Below the pieces are notes generated by a model, which worked only from the letters and a program-made list of their open reading frames with translations, searched no databases and was not told the DNA's origin. From Clostridium lundense DSM 17049 (GTDB taxonomy: Bacteria > Bacillota > Clostridia > Clostridiales > Clostridiaceae): DNA of 64,000 nucleotides. The stretch lies in assembly GCF_000619945.1 (NCBI RefSeq), contig NZ_JHVC01000001.1, forward strand, positions 186,001 to 250,000. Direction: 5' to 3'. Positions 15,512-23,344 of this stretch are shown here, one piece after another (position 1 is the stretch's first letter; every line of letters begins with the position of its first letter). Position numbers and translations under genes: made by a program.

Positions 15512-17674
15512 ATGGAAAATATTTTTAAAATTTATAAAAGGGACTTAAAAAATATAATAGGAAATTGGGTAGCATTAGTAGTAACTATGGGATTAATCAT
15601 ATTACCTTCATTGTATGCTTGGTTTAATATAAAGTCTTCCTGGGATCCCTACAGTAATACTTCAGGAATATTAGTAGCAGTGGTTAATAAGGATAAAGGG
15701 TCAAGTTTTAAAGGAACAAACATAGATGTAGGAAAAGAACTTATAAATAAATTAAAGGAAAATAAGAATATAGGTTGGAGATTTGTAAATGAAGAAGAAG
15801 CGGAAAAGGGAGTAAAATATGGGAGATACTATGCCAGTATAACTATAGAAGAAGATTTTTCATACAAAATACTTTCTATACTTAGAGAGAAACAAGAAAA
15901 ACCAAACTTAATTTATTCTGTTAATGAAAAAATTAATGCAGTAGCTCCAAAGATTACACAAAAAGGGGTTACTAATGTACAAAATGAAATAACTAAAAAT
16001 TTTGTGAAAACTGTAAACAGTATAATCTTTGATATATTTAATCAGTTCGGTATAGAGTTAGAAAAAGGAAAGCCTAAACTTAAGGAATTATCAAATATAA
16101 TTATATATGTAGATAGTAAAATGCCACAAATTAATAAAGATATAGACACTTTATATAATGGAACTTTTGAATTAGAGAAAATTATAAAAAAGGTAAATGA
16201 GGAATTGCCTTTAGTACAGCGGAATATAGAAAATGGATTGGATATATCTAAAAAAGGTAAGAAGTTTTTGATAGATGTAAAAGAAGGAATGAAAAATGCT
16301 GCTCCCCATATTAAAGAAGATTTGATAATAACAAAGGATATTATAATCTCTTCAGAAACTATAATAAAAGATGCTTTAAATATATTAGAAAATGATAAAG
16401 ACAGGGGAAAAAGTCTTTTAATAAAGGCAAGAGATAACCTAAATAATGTAATTGGAAAAATTAATAGCATAATAGAATTTTTAAAGTCTTTAGATAAAGA
16501 ATCTAATAATTTAATTATTCAAGATGTTATATATAAGTTAAATAAAATTAAAGATAAACTTATTACTAGAGTAGATACTATTAATGCTGCTTTAAATCTA
16601 ATAGATAAGGGAGAGAAACTCTCTATAGATATATTAAATAAATTAAATGAGGGAAGTAATGAAGCAATACTTATTTTAGATAGTATTATAAATAATTTTG
16701 ATGAAAAGATAGAACCAGCTATTAATGATGTTATGGGAAAATTGATAGCTATAGCAGACAATACTATTAAGATATTAAATGATGCTAATGAAAATTTACC
16801 AAAAGGAAAAGAGTTGTTAGAAAAGGCTTATAAGGGAAATATAAAAGGACGAGAAGAACTCAAACGGTTAAAAGATAATTTACCTGGTATACAAAGTTCA
16901 GTACATTCTTTAGCTGAGAAACTTAAAAAATTAGACAATGATGAACAAATTAATGAAATCATTAGGCTATTAAAGAATGATGCTAAAAGAGAAAGTGAAT
17001 TTATAGCAAATCCAGTGAATATAAAAGAAAATAGAATATTTTCTATTCCAAATTACGGATCTGCTATGACGCCATTTTTTACTACTCTTTCTTTATGGGT
17101 AGGATGTTTAATTTTAGTTTCTCTTTTATCTACAAATGTTACCAAAAATAAGGATATAAAAGAATTTACAATATTTGAAGGTTATATGGGTAGATATTTA
17201 ACCTTTGCTACTATAGCTATATTTCAAGCCATTGTAGTAAGTTTAGGAGATTTGTTTATATTAGGAGTATACGCAGCAAGCAAAGGAGTATTTGTAGCTT
17301 ATTCAATATTTATAAGTATAATTTTTTCAATGATTGTATACACTTTAGTGTCTGTATTTGGAAATGTAGGTAAGGCTTTAGCTGTTATATTGTTAGTGCT
17401 TCAGATATCTGCGTCTGGTGGAACATTTCCTATACAAGTTACTCCACCGTTTTTCCAATGGATAAATCCACTTTTACCATTTACCTATGCTATATCTGGT
17501 ATGAGGGAAGCTGTTGGTGGAGTTATTAAGGAAATTATAGTTTTTGATATAGGTATACTTTCAATATATTTTTTTATATCAATCATTATAGCGCTTGTGT
17601 TAAAAAAGAATCTAAATAAAATAAATAAGAAGTTTGTTGAAAAGTTTAAGGAAAGTGGCATAGTGGAACATTAG
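15512..17674 (+). CDS. YhgE/Pip-family membrane protein (ABC-2 permease-like)
   Basis: A protein of about 720 aa. One N-terminal transmembrane helix carries the YhgE signature LPSLYAWFNIKSSWDPY. A long extracellular coiled-coil region (~200-500) is rich in Lys, Asn and Ile. The C-terminus has ABC-2-type membrane helices (~520-700), including VTPPFFQWINPLLPFTYAISGMREA. The family includes the phage-infection protein Pip and type VII secretion-associated YhgE proteins; its exact function here is unknown. An upstream in-frame ATG at 15461 is unlikely because GAAGGA is spaced for ATG 15512. The ferritin-like gene follows 25 bp later, so the two probably form an operon. Confidence 0.88.
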   Translation: MENIFKIYKRDLKNIIGNWVALVVTMGLIILPSLYAWFNIKSSWDPYSNTSGILVAVVNKDKGSSFKGTNIDVGKELINKLKENKNIGWRFVNEEEAEKGVKYGRYYASITIEEDFSYKILSILREKQEKPNLIYSVNEKINAVAPKITQKGVTNVQNEITKNFVKTVNSIIFDIFNQFGIELEKGKPKLKELSNIIIYVDSKMPQINKDIDTLYNGTFELEKIIKKVNEELPLVQRNIENGLDISKKGKKFLIDVKEGMKNAAPHIKEDLIITKDIIISSETIIKDALNILENDKDRGKSLLIKARDNLNNVIGKINSIIEFLKSLDKESNNLIIQDVIYKLNKIKDKLITRVDTINAALNLIDKGEKLSIDILNKLNEGSNEAILILDSIINNFDEKIEPAINDVMGKLIAIADNTIKILNDANENLPKGKELLEKAYKGNIKGREELKRLKDNLPGIQSSVHSLAEKLKKLDNDEQINEIIRLLKNDAKRESEFIANPVNIKENRIFSIPNYGSAMTPFFTTLSLWVGCLILVSLLSTNVTKNKDIKEFTIFEGYMGRYLTFATIAIFQAIVVSLGDLFILGVYAASKGVFVAYSIFISIIFSMIVYTLVSVFGNVGKALAVILLVLQISASGGTFPIQVTPPFFQWINPLLPFTYAISGMREAVGGVIKEIIVFDIGILSIYFFISIIIALVLKKNLNKINKKFVEKFKESGIVEH

Positions 17675-17699
17675 ATTATGTTTTAGGAGGAATTAAAAT

Positions 17700-18125
17700 A
17701 TGAAAAATGATAATATTAGTGAATTAAATAAGATGTTAAAAGGTGAATATATGGCTATTGATAAGTATGACCACTATATCAAAGGAATGCAGGATAATTC
17801 AGTTAAAAGTGAAATGCAAAAAATCCAGCAACTTCATAAACAGCAAGCTACTAATATTTCTACAAGAGTGCAGCAATTAGGTGGAAATCCTATAAATACT
17901 TCGGGAATAGCAGGATTTATCTCAGAGATTACATCTAATATAAGAAATGAAAAAGATACACAAACCATTATAAAATCAGCTATAGAGGGGGAAAAAATGG
18001 GTGTTGATGCTACAACTCGGATATTAAATAATATTACAGATGAAGAAAGCAAAAATTTAATAAATGGTGTAATGACTGAAAACAAAAATGCCATTAGCAC
18101 ATTAAGTAATCTAATGAACAATTAA
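17700..18125 (+). CDS. DUF2383-like ferritin-fold protein
   Basis: A 141-aa helical-bundle protein. The pattern LKGEYMAIDKYDHYI, QLHKQQATNI and SAIEGEKMGVDA gives the Glu/His spacing of a ferritin-like four-helix bundle of the DUF2383 type, a family found in spore formers. Whether it binds metal is not shown. The RBS AGGAGGAA is correctly placed. It is 25 bp downstream of the YhgE/Pip gene and is followed by a terminator, so it is the last gene of that operon. Confidence 0.75.
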   Translation: MKNDNISELNKMLKGEYMAIDKYDHYIKGMQDNSVKSEMQKIQQLHKQQATNISTRVQQLGGNPINTSGIAGFISEITSNIRNEKDTQTIIKSAIEGEKMGVDATTRILNNITDEESKNLINGVMTENKNAISTLSNLMNN

Positions 18126-18130
18126 TGATA

Positions 18131-18162
18131 AAAACATCTACTTTATTTAGGTAGATGTTTTT
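18131..18162 (+). terminator. rho-independent terminator after the ferritin-like gene
   Basis: Stem AAACATCTAC / GTAGATGTTT with a T-run. The stem core is the same ACATCTAC as in the terminator at 15357. Confidence 0.88.
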
Positions 18163-18196
18163 AATTTTAATATTTTTTTAAAACATTATAAAAAAA

Positions 18197-18230
18197 TGAA
18201 GCGATTTTCTCCTAGGCATCGTCTTATAAA
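18197..18230 (+). promoter_or_regulatory. candidate ECF-sigma promoter of the secreted repeat-protein gene
   Basis: TGAAGC (18197-18202), 17-bp spacer, CGTCTTATAAA (18220-18230). It shares TGRAGCGA-N15-TCGTCTTATAAA with the promoter of the ECF sigma operon at 3884. The distance to the ATG is about 40 nt. Confidence 0.6.
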
Positions 18231-18271
18231 TGAAAGCATTAGAATAATGAACCATGGGAGGAAATTAAATC

Positions 18272-19213
18272 ATGAAAAAGAAAATAATTTTATTATTGAC
18301 TTGTGTTGCATTAATATTACCAATGGGAGGTGTTTCAGCAAAAAATGATAAACCTTTAATTAGTGACAATAGAGTAATTAGCAACAATATTAATGATGCA
18401 AAATTGGATAATACAAATATTGAAGGAGAAATATTAAACATAAGAGAAGCTAAAAATGGTATATTAGCTGATATGAATGACTTTGTTATTTCTATTGATG
18501 ATAAAAGTGAAATAATAAATGAATTTGATGGAAAGAAATTATCTAAAAATGACTTGAAAAAGGGAATGAAAATAAGAGCTTATTATGGGCCAGCAGTTAC
18601 TTTAAGCATTCCACCTATGTCTTATGGAAGAAGAATTATGGTTTTACAGAATACCCAAGGAATAGGTACTGTAGAACAAAATATAGGTAATATAGTTAAA
18701 TTTAATAATGAAAAAAGTGCTTATATTAAGTCAAAAGATGGAGCTATATTTACATTTATTACAGAGAAGACTGAAATTGTGAATGGTAAAGGAGAAAAGG
18801 CATTTCTTAAGGATTTAAAAGCAGAAGATAGAATAAAGCTGTATTTTGATGAAAGAGGTGGAGATATAGGTTTAAAGAATTATTTACCTTTAATATATAT
18901 GCCTGAAAAAATAGTGATTTTAGATAAAGTTGAAACAGAGTTATTTGCCACTCAAGGAAAGATAAGCAAAGTAACTGATAGTAAAAATGGAGTTGCTATT
19001 ATGGTAGAGGGCAAAAAAGTTACGGAATTTGGATATGATGCAATAAGACTTAATATTGATGAAAATACAAAAATTATAAATGCAAAAGATAAAAAACAAT
19101 TATCTTATAAAGATTTAAAAGAAGGTACTGAAATATTAGCTTATTATGGTGGAGCGGTTACAAGAAGTTTACCGCCTATAGGAAATGGTAAGGAAATAAT
19201 AGTTCTACAATAA
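18272..19213 (+). CDS. secreted protein with three tandem ~80-aa repeats
   Basis: A 313-aa exported protein with a signal peptide (MKKKIILLLTCVALILP...SAK). The rest is three related repeats at roughly residues 50-126, 133-222 and 228-313. Repeats 1 and 3 are closest: each has an I..AK.GI start, a LS.(N/K)DLK.G segment, then (A/L)AYYG.AVT.S.PP and a terminal I.VLQ. Repeat 2 is diverged and lacks the YYG motif. I know no function for the repeat, although similar modules occur in clostridial wall-associated proteins. A CGTC-type promoter upstream matches that of the ECF sigma operon, so it may be an envelope-stress target. Confidence 0.75.
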   Translation: MKKKIILLLTCVALILPMGGVSAKNDKPLISDNRVISNNINDAKLDNTNIEGEILNIREAKNGILADMNDFVISIDDKSEIINEFDGKKLSKNDLKKGMKIRAYYGPAVTLSIPPMSYGRRIMVLQNTQGIGTVEQNIGNIVKFNNEKSAYIKSKDGAIFTFITEKTEIVNGKGEKAFLKDLKAEDRIKLYFDERGGDIGLKNYLPLIYMPEKIVILDKVETELFATQGKISKVTDSKNGVAIMVEGKKVTEFGYDAIRLNIDENTKIINAKDKKQLSYKDLKEGTEILAYYGGAVTRSLPPIGNGKEIIVLQ

Positions 19214-19214
19214 T

Positions 19215-19245
19215 AAAAAAAAGCAGTGAGGAAACTCACTGCTTT
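19215..19245 (+). terminator. rho-independent terminator with GAAA tetraloop
   Basis: Perfect 12-bp stem AAAAGCAGTGAG / CTCACTGCTTTT closed by GAAA. Confidence 0.9.
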
Positions 19246-19349
19246 TCAATTTTTAGTAATTTATACAAAATAAATAACGATATATATAATATTAGAATTA
19301 ATGTTAATGTTCAAGGTTTACTTACTTAAATTGGGAGGAGAGTATACAA

Positions 19350-20387
19350 ATGAGTAAAAATGAAAAAGAATTTAATTTGGATAATATTGGAATTAAGGAT
19401 GTTATCGATATTGAATTGCTACAAAAATTTCAAGATAATTTTGCTGAAAGTATGGATATTGCTAGTGTAACTGTAGATATAAATGGTAAGCCAGTAACAA
19501 AGCCAAGTTCTTATACAAGCTTTTGCATGGATTTTACACATTCAACTACTATGGGAGACAATAGATGTGCGGAGTCTCATAAAAAAGGAGGAGAAGAAGC
19601 AGCAAGAACAGGACGTCCTTATGTATATACATGCCATGCAGGTCTTATTGATTTTGCTGCACCTATAATTGTAGCTGGAAAACAAATAGGTTCAATTCTT
19701 GGAGGGCAAATACTTACTAATACGCCTGAGTTATCAAAGTATAGAGAAATAGCAAGGGAAATTGGAGTAAATGAAGAAAAATACGCAGAAGCAGTAAAAA
19801 AGATTAAAATCACCACAGAAAAAAATGTTAAAGCAGCTGCAGAGGTGTTATATATTGTAGCTAATTCATTGTCTAAAATAGGATATGAGCAATTAAAACT
19901 TAAGGTTGTATCTAGTGAACTTAAAGAAAGTTTTAGTCAAATATCATCAGCAATGGATGACATTGCAACAAACTCTGTAACTGTAACCAATAATCAACAT
20001 ATGTTAAATGATGAAATACTTATTGTAGAAAAAGTATCAACAGAAATTAACTCAATTCTTGATTCAATAAAGAATATAGCAAACCAAACAAAAATGCTTG
20101 GATTAAATGCAGCAATTGAAGCAGCAAGAGCTGGTGAAAGTGGCAGAGGTTTTGGAGTTGTAGCCACAGAAATTCGAAAACTATCTGATAATTCTAAGGA
20201 AACAGCTGAAAGAATTATGGAGTTAACTTCAAAGATTCAAGAATCAGTTAATAAAACCATAGGACTCTCCCAATCAACTTTGGCAAATACTGAACAACAA
20301 TCTGCAGCAATAGAAGAAACCACTGCAAGTGTAGGAGAAGTATTTGGATTGGCTGAGCAATTAAACAGTTTAGCTAGTAATAAATAA
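19350..20387 (+). CDS. cytoplasmic chemoreceptor with N-terminal PocR sensory domain
   Basis: A 345-aa protein. Residues ~15-180 form a PocR ligand-binding domain, recognisable by SSYTSFCMDF, a Cys-containing segment around NRCAESHKKG and YVYTCHAGLIDFAAPIIV (Cys59, Cys73, Cys95). Residues ~195-345 form a methyl-accepting signalling domain with the CheA/CheW-contact hairpin ANQTKMLGLNAAIEAARAG. No transmembrane helix or HAMP domain is present, so it senses an internal ligand. PocR domains are thought to bind small hydrocarbon-type molecules such as glycols. RBS GGGAGGAG precedes the ATG. It is monocistronic. Confidence 0.9.
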   Translation: MSKNEKEFNLDNIGIKDVIDIELLQKFQDNFAESMDIASVTVDINGKPVTKPSSYTSFCMDFTHSTTMGDNRCAESHKKGGEEAARTGRPYVYTCHAGLIDFAAPIIVAGKQIGSILGGQILTNTPELSKYREIAREIGVNEEKYAEAVKKIKITTEKNVKAAAEVLYIVANSLSKIGYEQLKLKVVSSELKESFSQISSAMDDIATNSVTVTNNQHMLNDEILIVEKVSTEINSILDSIKNIANQTKMLGLNAAIEAARAGESGRGFGVVATEIRKLSDNSKETAERIMELTSKIQESVNKTIGLSQSTLANTEQQSAAIEETTASVGEVFGLAEQLNSLASNK

Positions 20388-20531
20388 CTAAGTAAATATA
20401 CATAAATTTCAGAAATATTATAAAAAGTAGCTAATAGTAGTACTTTTTTTAGTAAAATTTGTTATAATAATATTATTGGTCAAAATTAAGTTGTGGTATA
20501 AATGGGTAAATTAGCAAAAATATAAAAAATT

Positions 20532-20658
20532 GTAGCTAACTTTTTTAGATTATACATAATAGAGTACTGATAAGTAAACCTATATGTGAATATAAGAACA
20601 ATATTTTTATCAGTGCTCTGTACTCTGTTATTTAAAAAAGTTGCTTTGCAATTTTTTT
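20532..20658. repeat. MITE-like intergenic element, copy 1
   Basis: Inverted ends AGAGTACTGATA (20561-20572) and TATCAGTGCTCT (20608-20619, one mismatch), with an outer GTACTCT at 20620-20626. A hairpin AAAAAAGTTGC-TTT-GCAATTTTTTT lies at 20634-20658. The left flank GTAGCTAACTTTTTTAGA resembles a decayed copy of that hairpin. It has the same components as the element at 38014-38143. It abuts the RBS of the next chemoreceptor gene. Confidence 0.7.
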
Positions 20659-20663
20659 AAGGG

Positions 20664-22400
20664 GTGGTTAAAATAAAAAAGATAGAGACAGGGAAAAAAA
20701 GGACAACATTAAAAAAGAAATGGACTAATAGTATTATGGGGTTGATAACAGCAATTTTTGTTTTAATTGGATTAGGAGCATATTTCTCTATTAGGTCTGT
20801 TACTAAAAGTATAGTTTTAAAAACAGGACCCATATTTAGTCATGTAATAGCTAATGAATTAGAGGGGAAAAATTTAAAGGATATCATCAATGAGGGAGAA
20901 AATAACGAAACATATAAAAAAGTAGACAAGGCTATAACTTCTCTACAAAGTAAGGGTAAGGACATGTTTTACAGCATATATGTAATAACTAAAGGTGCTG
21001 ATGAACAGTGGAAGTATATAATAGAAAAGTCTGAAGGAAGTAATAAAAAATTTGGAGATCAATTTATTAATGAAGGTAATGAAGAAAATCTAAAAACTTC
21101 TGTTATAAATAATACTATAACTGTTAGAAATCAAAATAGCTCCAAACTTTCTGTATTTATACCAATAAATATGGAGGAAGGTAGAAATATAATATTAGGT
21201 ATAGATTTTAATGTAAATGCCTTGAAAAGAATGGAACTTATGGGATTAGGAATATTAGCTGTACTTTTATTAGGAAGTATATTAATAATAAGAATAATAG
21301 TAGGAATTATTACAAGAAAAGAAACTCAATCAATTACAATTTTAGTAGATAAAATGAAGGAAGTAGCTAATTTAGAGGGAGATTTAACTAAGCGAATAGA
21401 GATAAACAGTAATGATGAGATAGGGGAATTAGCTTTTTATACAAATAAGATGTTAGATACTTTCCAAGATACACTAAGTCAGGTTAATGATTTATCTATT
21501 GAATTAAATCAAACTACTGATAATTTTACTGAATCCTTTAATAAAACAGTAGATGAATTTGGTATTATGAATAAAGGAGTAAAAAATATATCTGAAAGAA
21601 TTGAAAACCAAACAGAAGAATTGGCAGAAACCTCAGAAAGGGTAATGCAAATAAATAATGTAATAAATAGTATAGCTGATAATTCACAAACAGTTACAGA
21701 ACAAGCTGTGACTACTAGTGAGAATGCACTAGAAGGAAACAAAGTAATGGAAAAATTAGAGGATCATTCAAAAGAAATTACTTCTGTAGTACATAAAACT
21801 TCAGAACTTGTTAAAAAGTTAGGAGGTAAATCTGAAGAGATAAATGGTATTGCAGATGCAATAGGAGCCATAGCAGCTCAAACTAATCTATTAGCACTTA
21901 ATGCATCTATTGAGGCTGCACGTGCAGGGGAGCATGGCAAAGGGTTTGCGGTGGTAGCAGAAGAGGTTAGAAAATTAGCTGAAGAATCTGCTCAATCTGC
22001 AAAGAATATATTTGAGCTTGTTCAAGAAGTAAGACAAGGAATTGAAAATGCTGTTGTTTCTATGGAACATGTGTCTAGTAAAACCTCAGAACAAAGCGAA
22101 TTTGTACAAGATGTTACTGCTAAATTTAATTATATAGCGAATTCTATAAATGATGTTTCAGAAAATGTAGAAGAGGTTTCAGCATCTACAGAAGAAATGT
22201 CCTCAAATATAAATATGATAACAGCTAGATTTGAAGATTTAACTTCTATATCAGAAGAAAATAGCAGTGCTACAGAAGAAATATCCTCATTTATACAAAG
22301 TCAATCTAATACTATAAAGAATTTAAGTAATTTAATTGGAGAATTAAATAATAAATCATCACAACTTACAGATAAATTATTAAAAATAAAATTGAAATAA
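20664..22400 (+). CDS. transmembrane methyl-accepting chemotaxis protein
   Basis: A 578-aa chemoreceptor of classical layout. TM1 is at ~24-48 (SIMGLITAIFVLIGLGAYF) and a ~140-aa extracellular sensor with single-Cache-like length follows. TM2 is at ~190-213 and HAMP at ~215-270. The long signalling domain has the tip sequence AAQTNLLALNASIEAARAG near residue 410. The extracellular ligand is unknown. The start is odd: the GTG at 20664 lies inside the apparent ribosome binding site AAGGGGTGG, and the codon at the expected spacing is ATA, so initiation is either GTG or a damaged ATG. The dispersed repeat element ends immediately upstream. Confidence 0.92.
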   Translation: MVKIKKIETGKKRTTLKKKWTNSIMGLITAIFVLIGLGAYFSIRSVTKSIVLKTGPIFSHVIANELEGKNLKDIINEGENNETYKKVDKAITSLQSKGKDMFYSIYVITKGADEQWKYIIEKSEGSNKKFGDQFINEGNEENLKTSVINNTITVRNQNSSKLSVFIPINMEEGRNIILGIDFNVNALKRMELMGLGILAVLLLGSILIIRIIVGIITRKETQSITILVDKMKEVANLEGDLTKRIEINSNDEIGELAFYTNKMLDTFQDTLSQVNDLSIELNQTTDNFTESFNKTVDEFGIMNKGVKNISERIENQTEELAETSERVMQINNVINSIADNSQTVTEQAVTTSENALEGNKVMEKLEDHSKEITSVVHKTSELVKKLGGKSEEINGIADAIGAIAAQTNLLALNASIEAARAGEHGKGFAVVAEEVRKLAEESAQSAKNIFELVQEVRQGIENAVVSMEHVSSKTSEQSEFVQDVTAKFNYIANSINDVSENVEEVSASTEEMSSNINMITARFEDLTSISEENSSATEEISSFIQSQSNTIKNLSNLIGELNNKSSQLTDKLLKIKLK

Positions 22401-22404
22401 AAAT

Positions 22405-22448
22405 TAAGTCTATATGTTTTAACTAGCATATAGACTTTTATTTTTTTT
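22405..22448 (+). terminator. rho-independent terminator after the chemoreceptor gene
   Basis: Stem AAGTCTATATG / CATATAGACTT followed by a long T-rich run. It separates the chemoreceptor from the exopolysaccharide operon. Confidence 0.88.
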
Positions 22449-22498
22449 CATTTTACACATACTATAAATAAATAGAATCCATATAAGGAGAAAAGAGA

Positions 22499-23344
22499 AT
22501 GAATGGGACTGCACGAAATATAGATATATATTTTATTACATTAATATTGGACTTGTTTTCTATTTTAAGTTTTTTATATTTTAACTTTCATAATAGTAAT
22601 ATTTTGGATCTTATTATGTTAGGAATTCTATTTACTCTTATAATAACCTCATATTTTATGGGTATAGTTTTTGCCCTTATAAGTAGTTCAATTGTAATAT
22701 TTATGTATTGTAGTTTTATTCTTTATAGGAATGTAATACTATCTCAGACAGTAATATGGAGTAATTATTTGTGGATAATAGCTATCCCTTTGAGTAGTTT
22801 TATTAGTGGAAGGTTATCTGAAAATATAAATTTACTTCAGAATATAAATAAAAATCTTCAAAAGGAATATAGAGAACTTATAACTATTGATCAAACTACA
22901 GGACTCAATAATATAAAAGTATTTTATAGAGATATAAATAAAGAAATAAGCAGAAGTCAAAGGTACAAGAATGACCTTTCTCTTATGATAATTAAATTTG
23001 AGTATTATGATGAATTGAAAAGAATATTAGGAGATAAAAAGTTAAAAGAAATATTAAAAAGGATTACTAAATGCATAAATTCTAGTACAAGACATGAGGA
23101 TGAAAGATATATATTAAGCAAGGATACTTTAGGAGTACTTATGGCTAATACTGATATAAAAGGAGCAGAAGTTGTAAAAGAAAGAATTAAACATGAAATA
23201 GAGAATTTAAATTTACACATAAGTGAAATAGGAAAAAATATACATATTGATATAAAAATTGGTATAGTTCAATATGAAGATGGTATTAATGGAGCTTTTG
23301 AACTGAAAAAAAGGGCGGAGAAGGAATTAGAGTATGATGTATAA
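22499..23344 (+). CDS. membrane protein with degenerate GGDEF domain and intact I-site (putative c-di-GMP receptor)
   Basis: A 281-aa protein. Four predicted transmembrane helices (~8-30, 36-52, 54-76, 86-104) are followed by a short coiled coil (~108-128) and a GGDEF-fold domain (~129-275) starting at DQTTGLNN. The active-site GGDEF is replaced by SKDTL (207-211), so cyclase activity is not expected. RHED (198-201) lies exactly five residues before it, the position and form of the RxxD c-di-GMP inhibitory site. This layout resembles PelD and PssE, which bind c-di-GMP to switch on polysaccharide synthases. It is the first gene of a five-gene operon whose synthase lacks PilZ and overlaps the next gene by 11 bp. 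Confidence 0.82.
   Translation: MNGTARNIDIYFITLILDLFSILSFLYFNFHNSNILDLIMLGILFTLIITSYFMGIVFALISSSIVIFMYCSFILYRNVILSQTVIWSNYLWIIAIPLSSFISGRLSENINLLQNINKNLQKEYRELITIDQTTGLNNIKVFYRDINKEISRSQRYKNDLSLMIIKFEYYDELKRILGDKKLKEILKRITKCINSSTRHEDERYILSKDTLGVLMANTDIKGAEVVKERIKHEIENLNLHISEIGKNIHIDIKIGIVQYEDGINGAFELKKRAEKELEYDV

Noticed and set aside
22401..22498. c-di-GMP riboswitch ahead of the exopolysaccharide operon
   Set aside because: I looked for the GEMM-I and GEMM-II conserved cores and found none; the interval holds a terminator and an RBS only.
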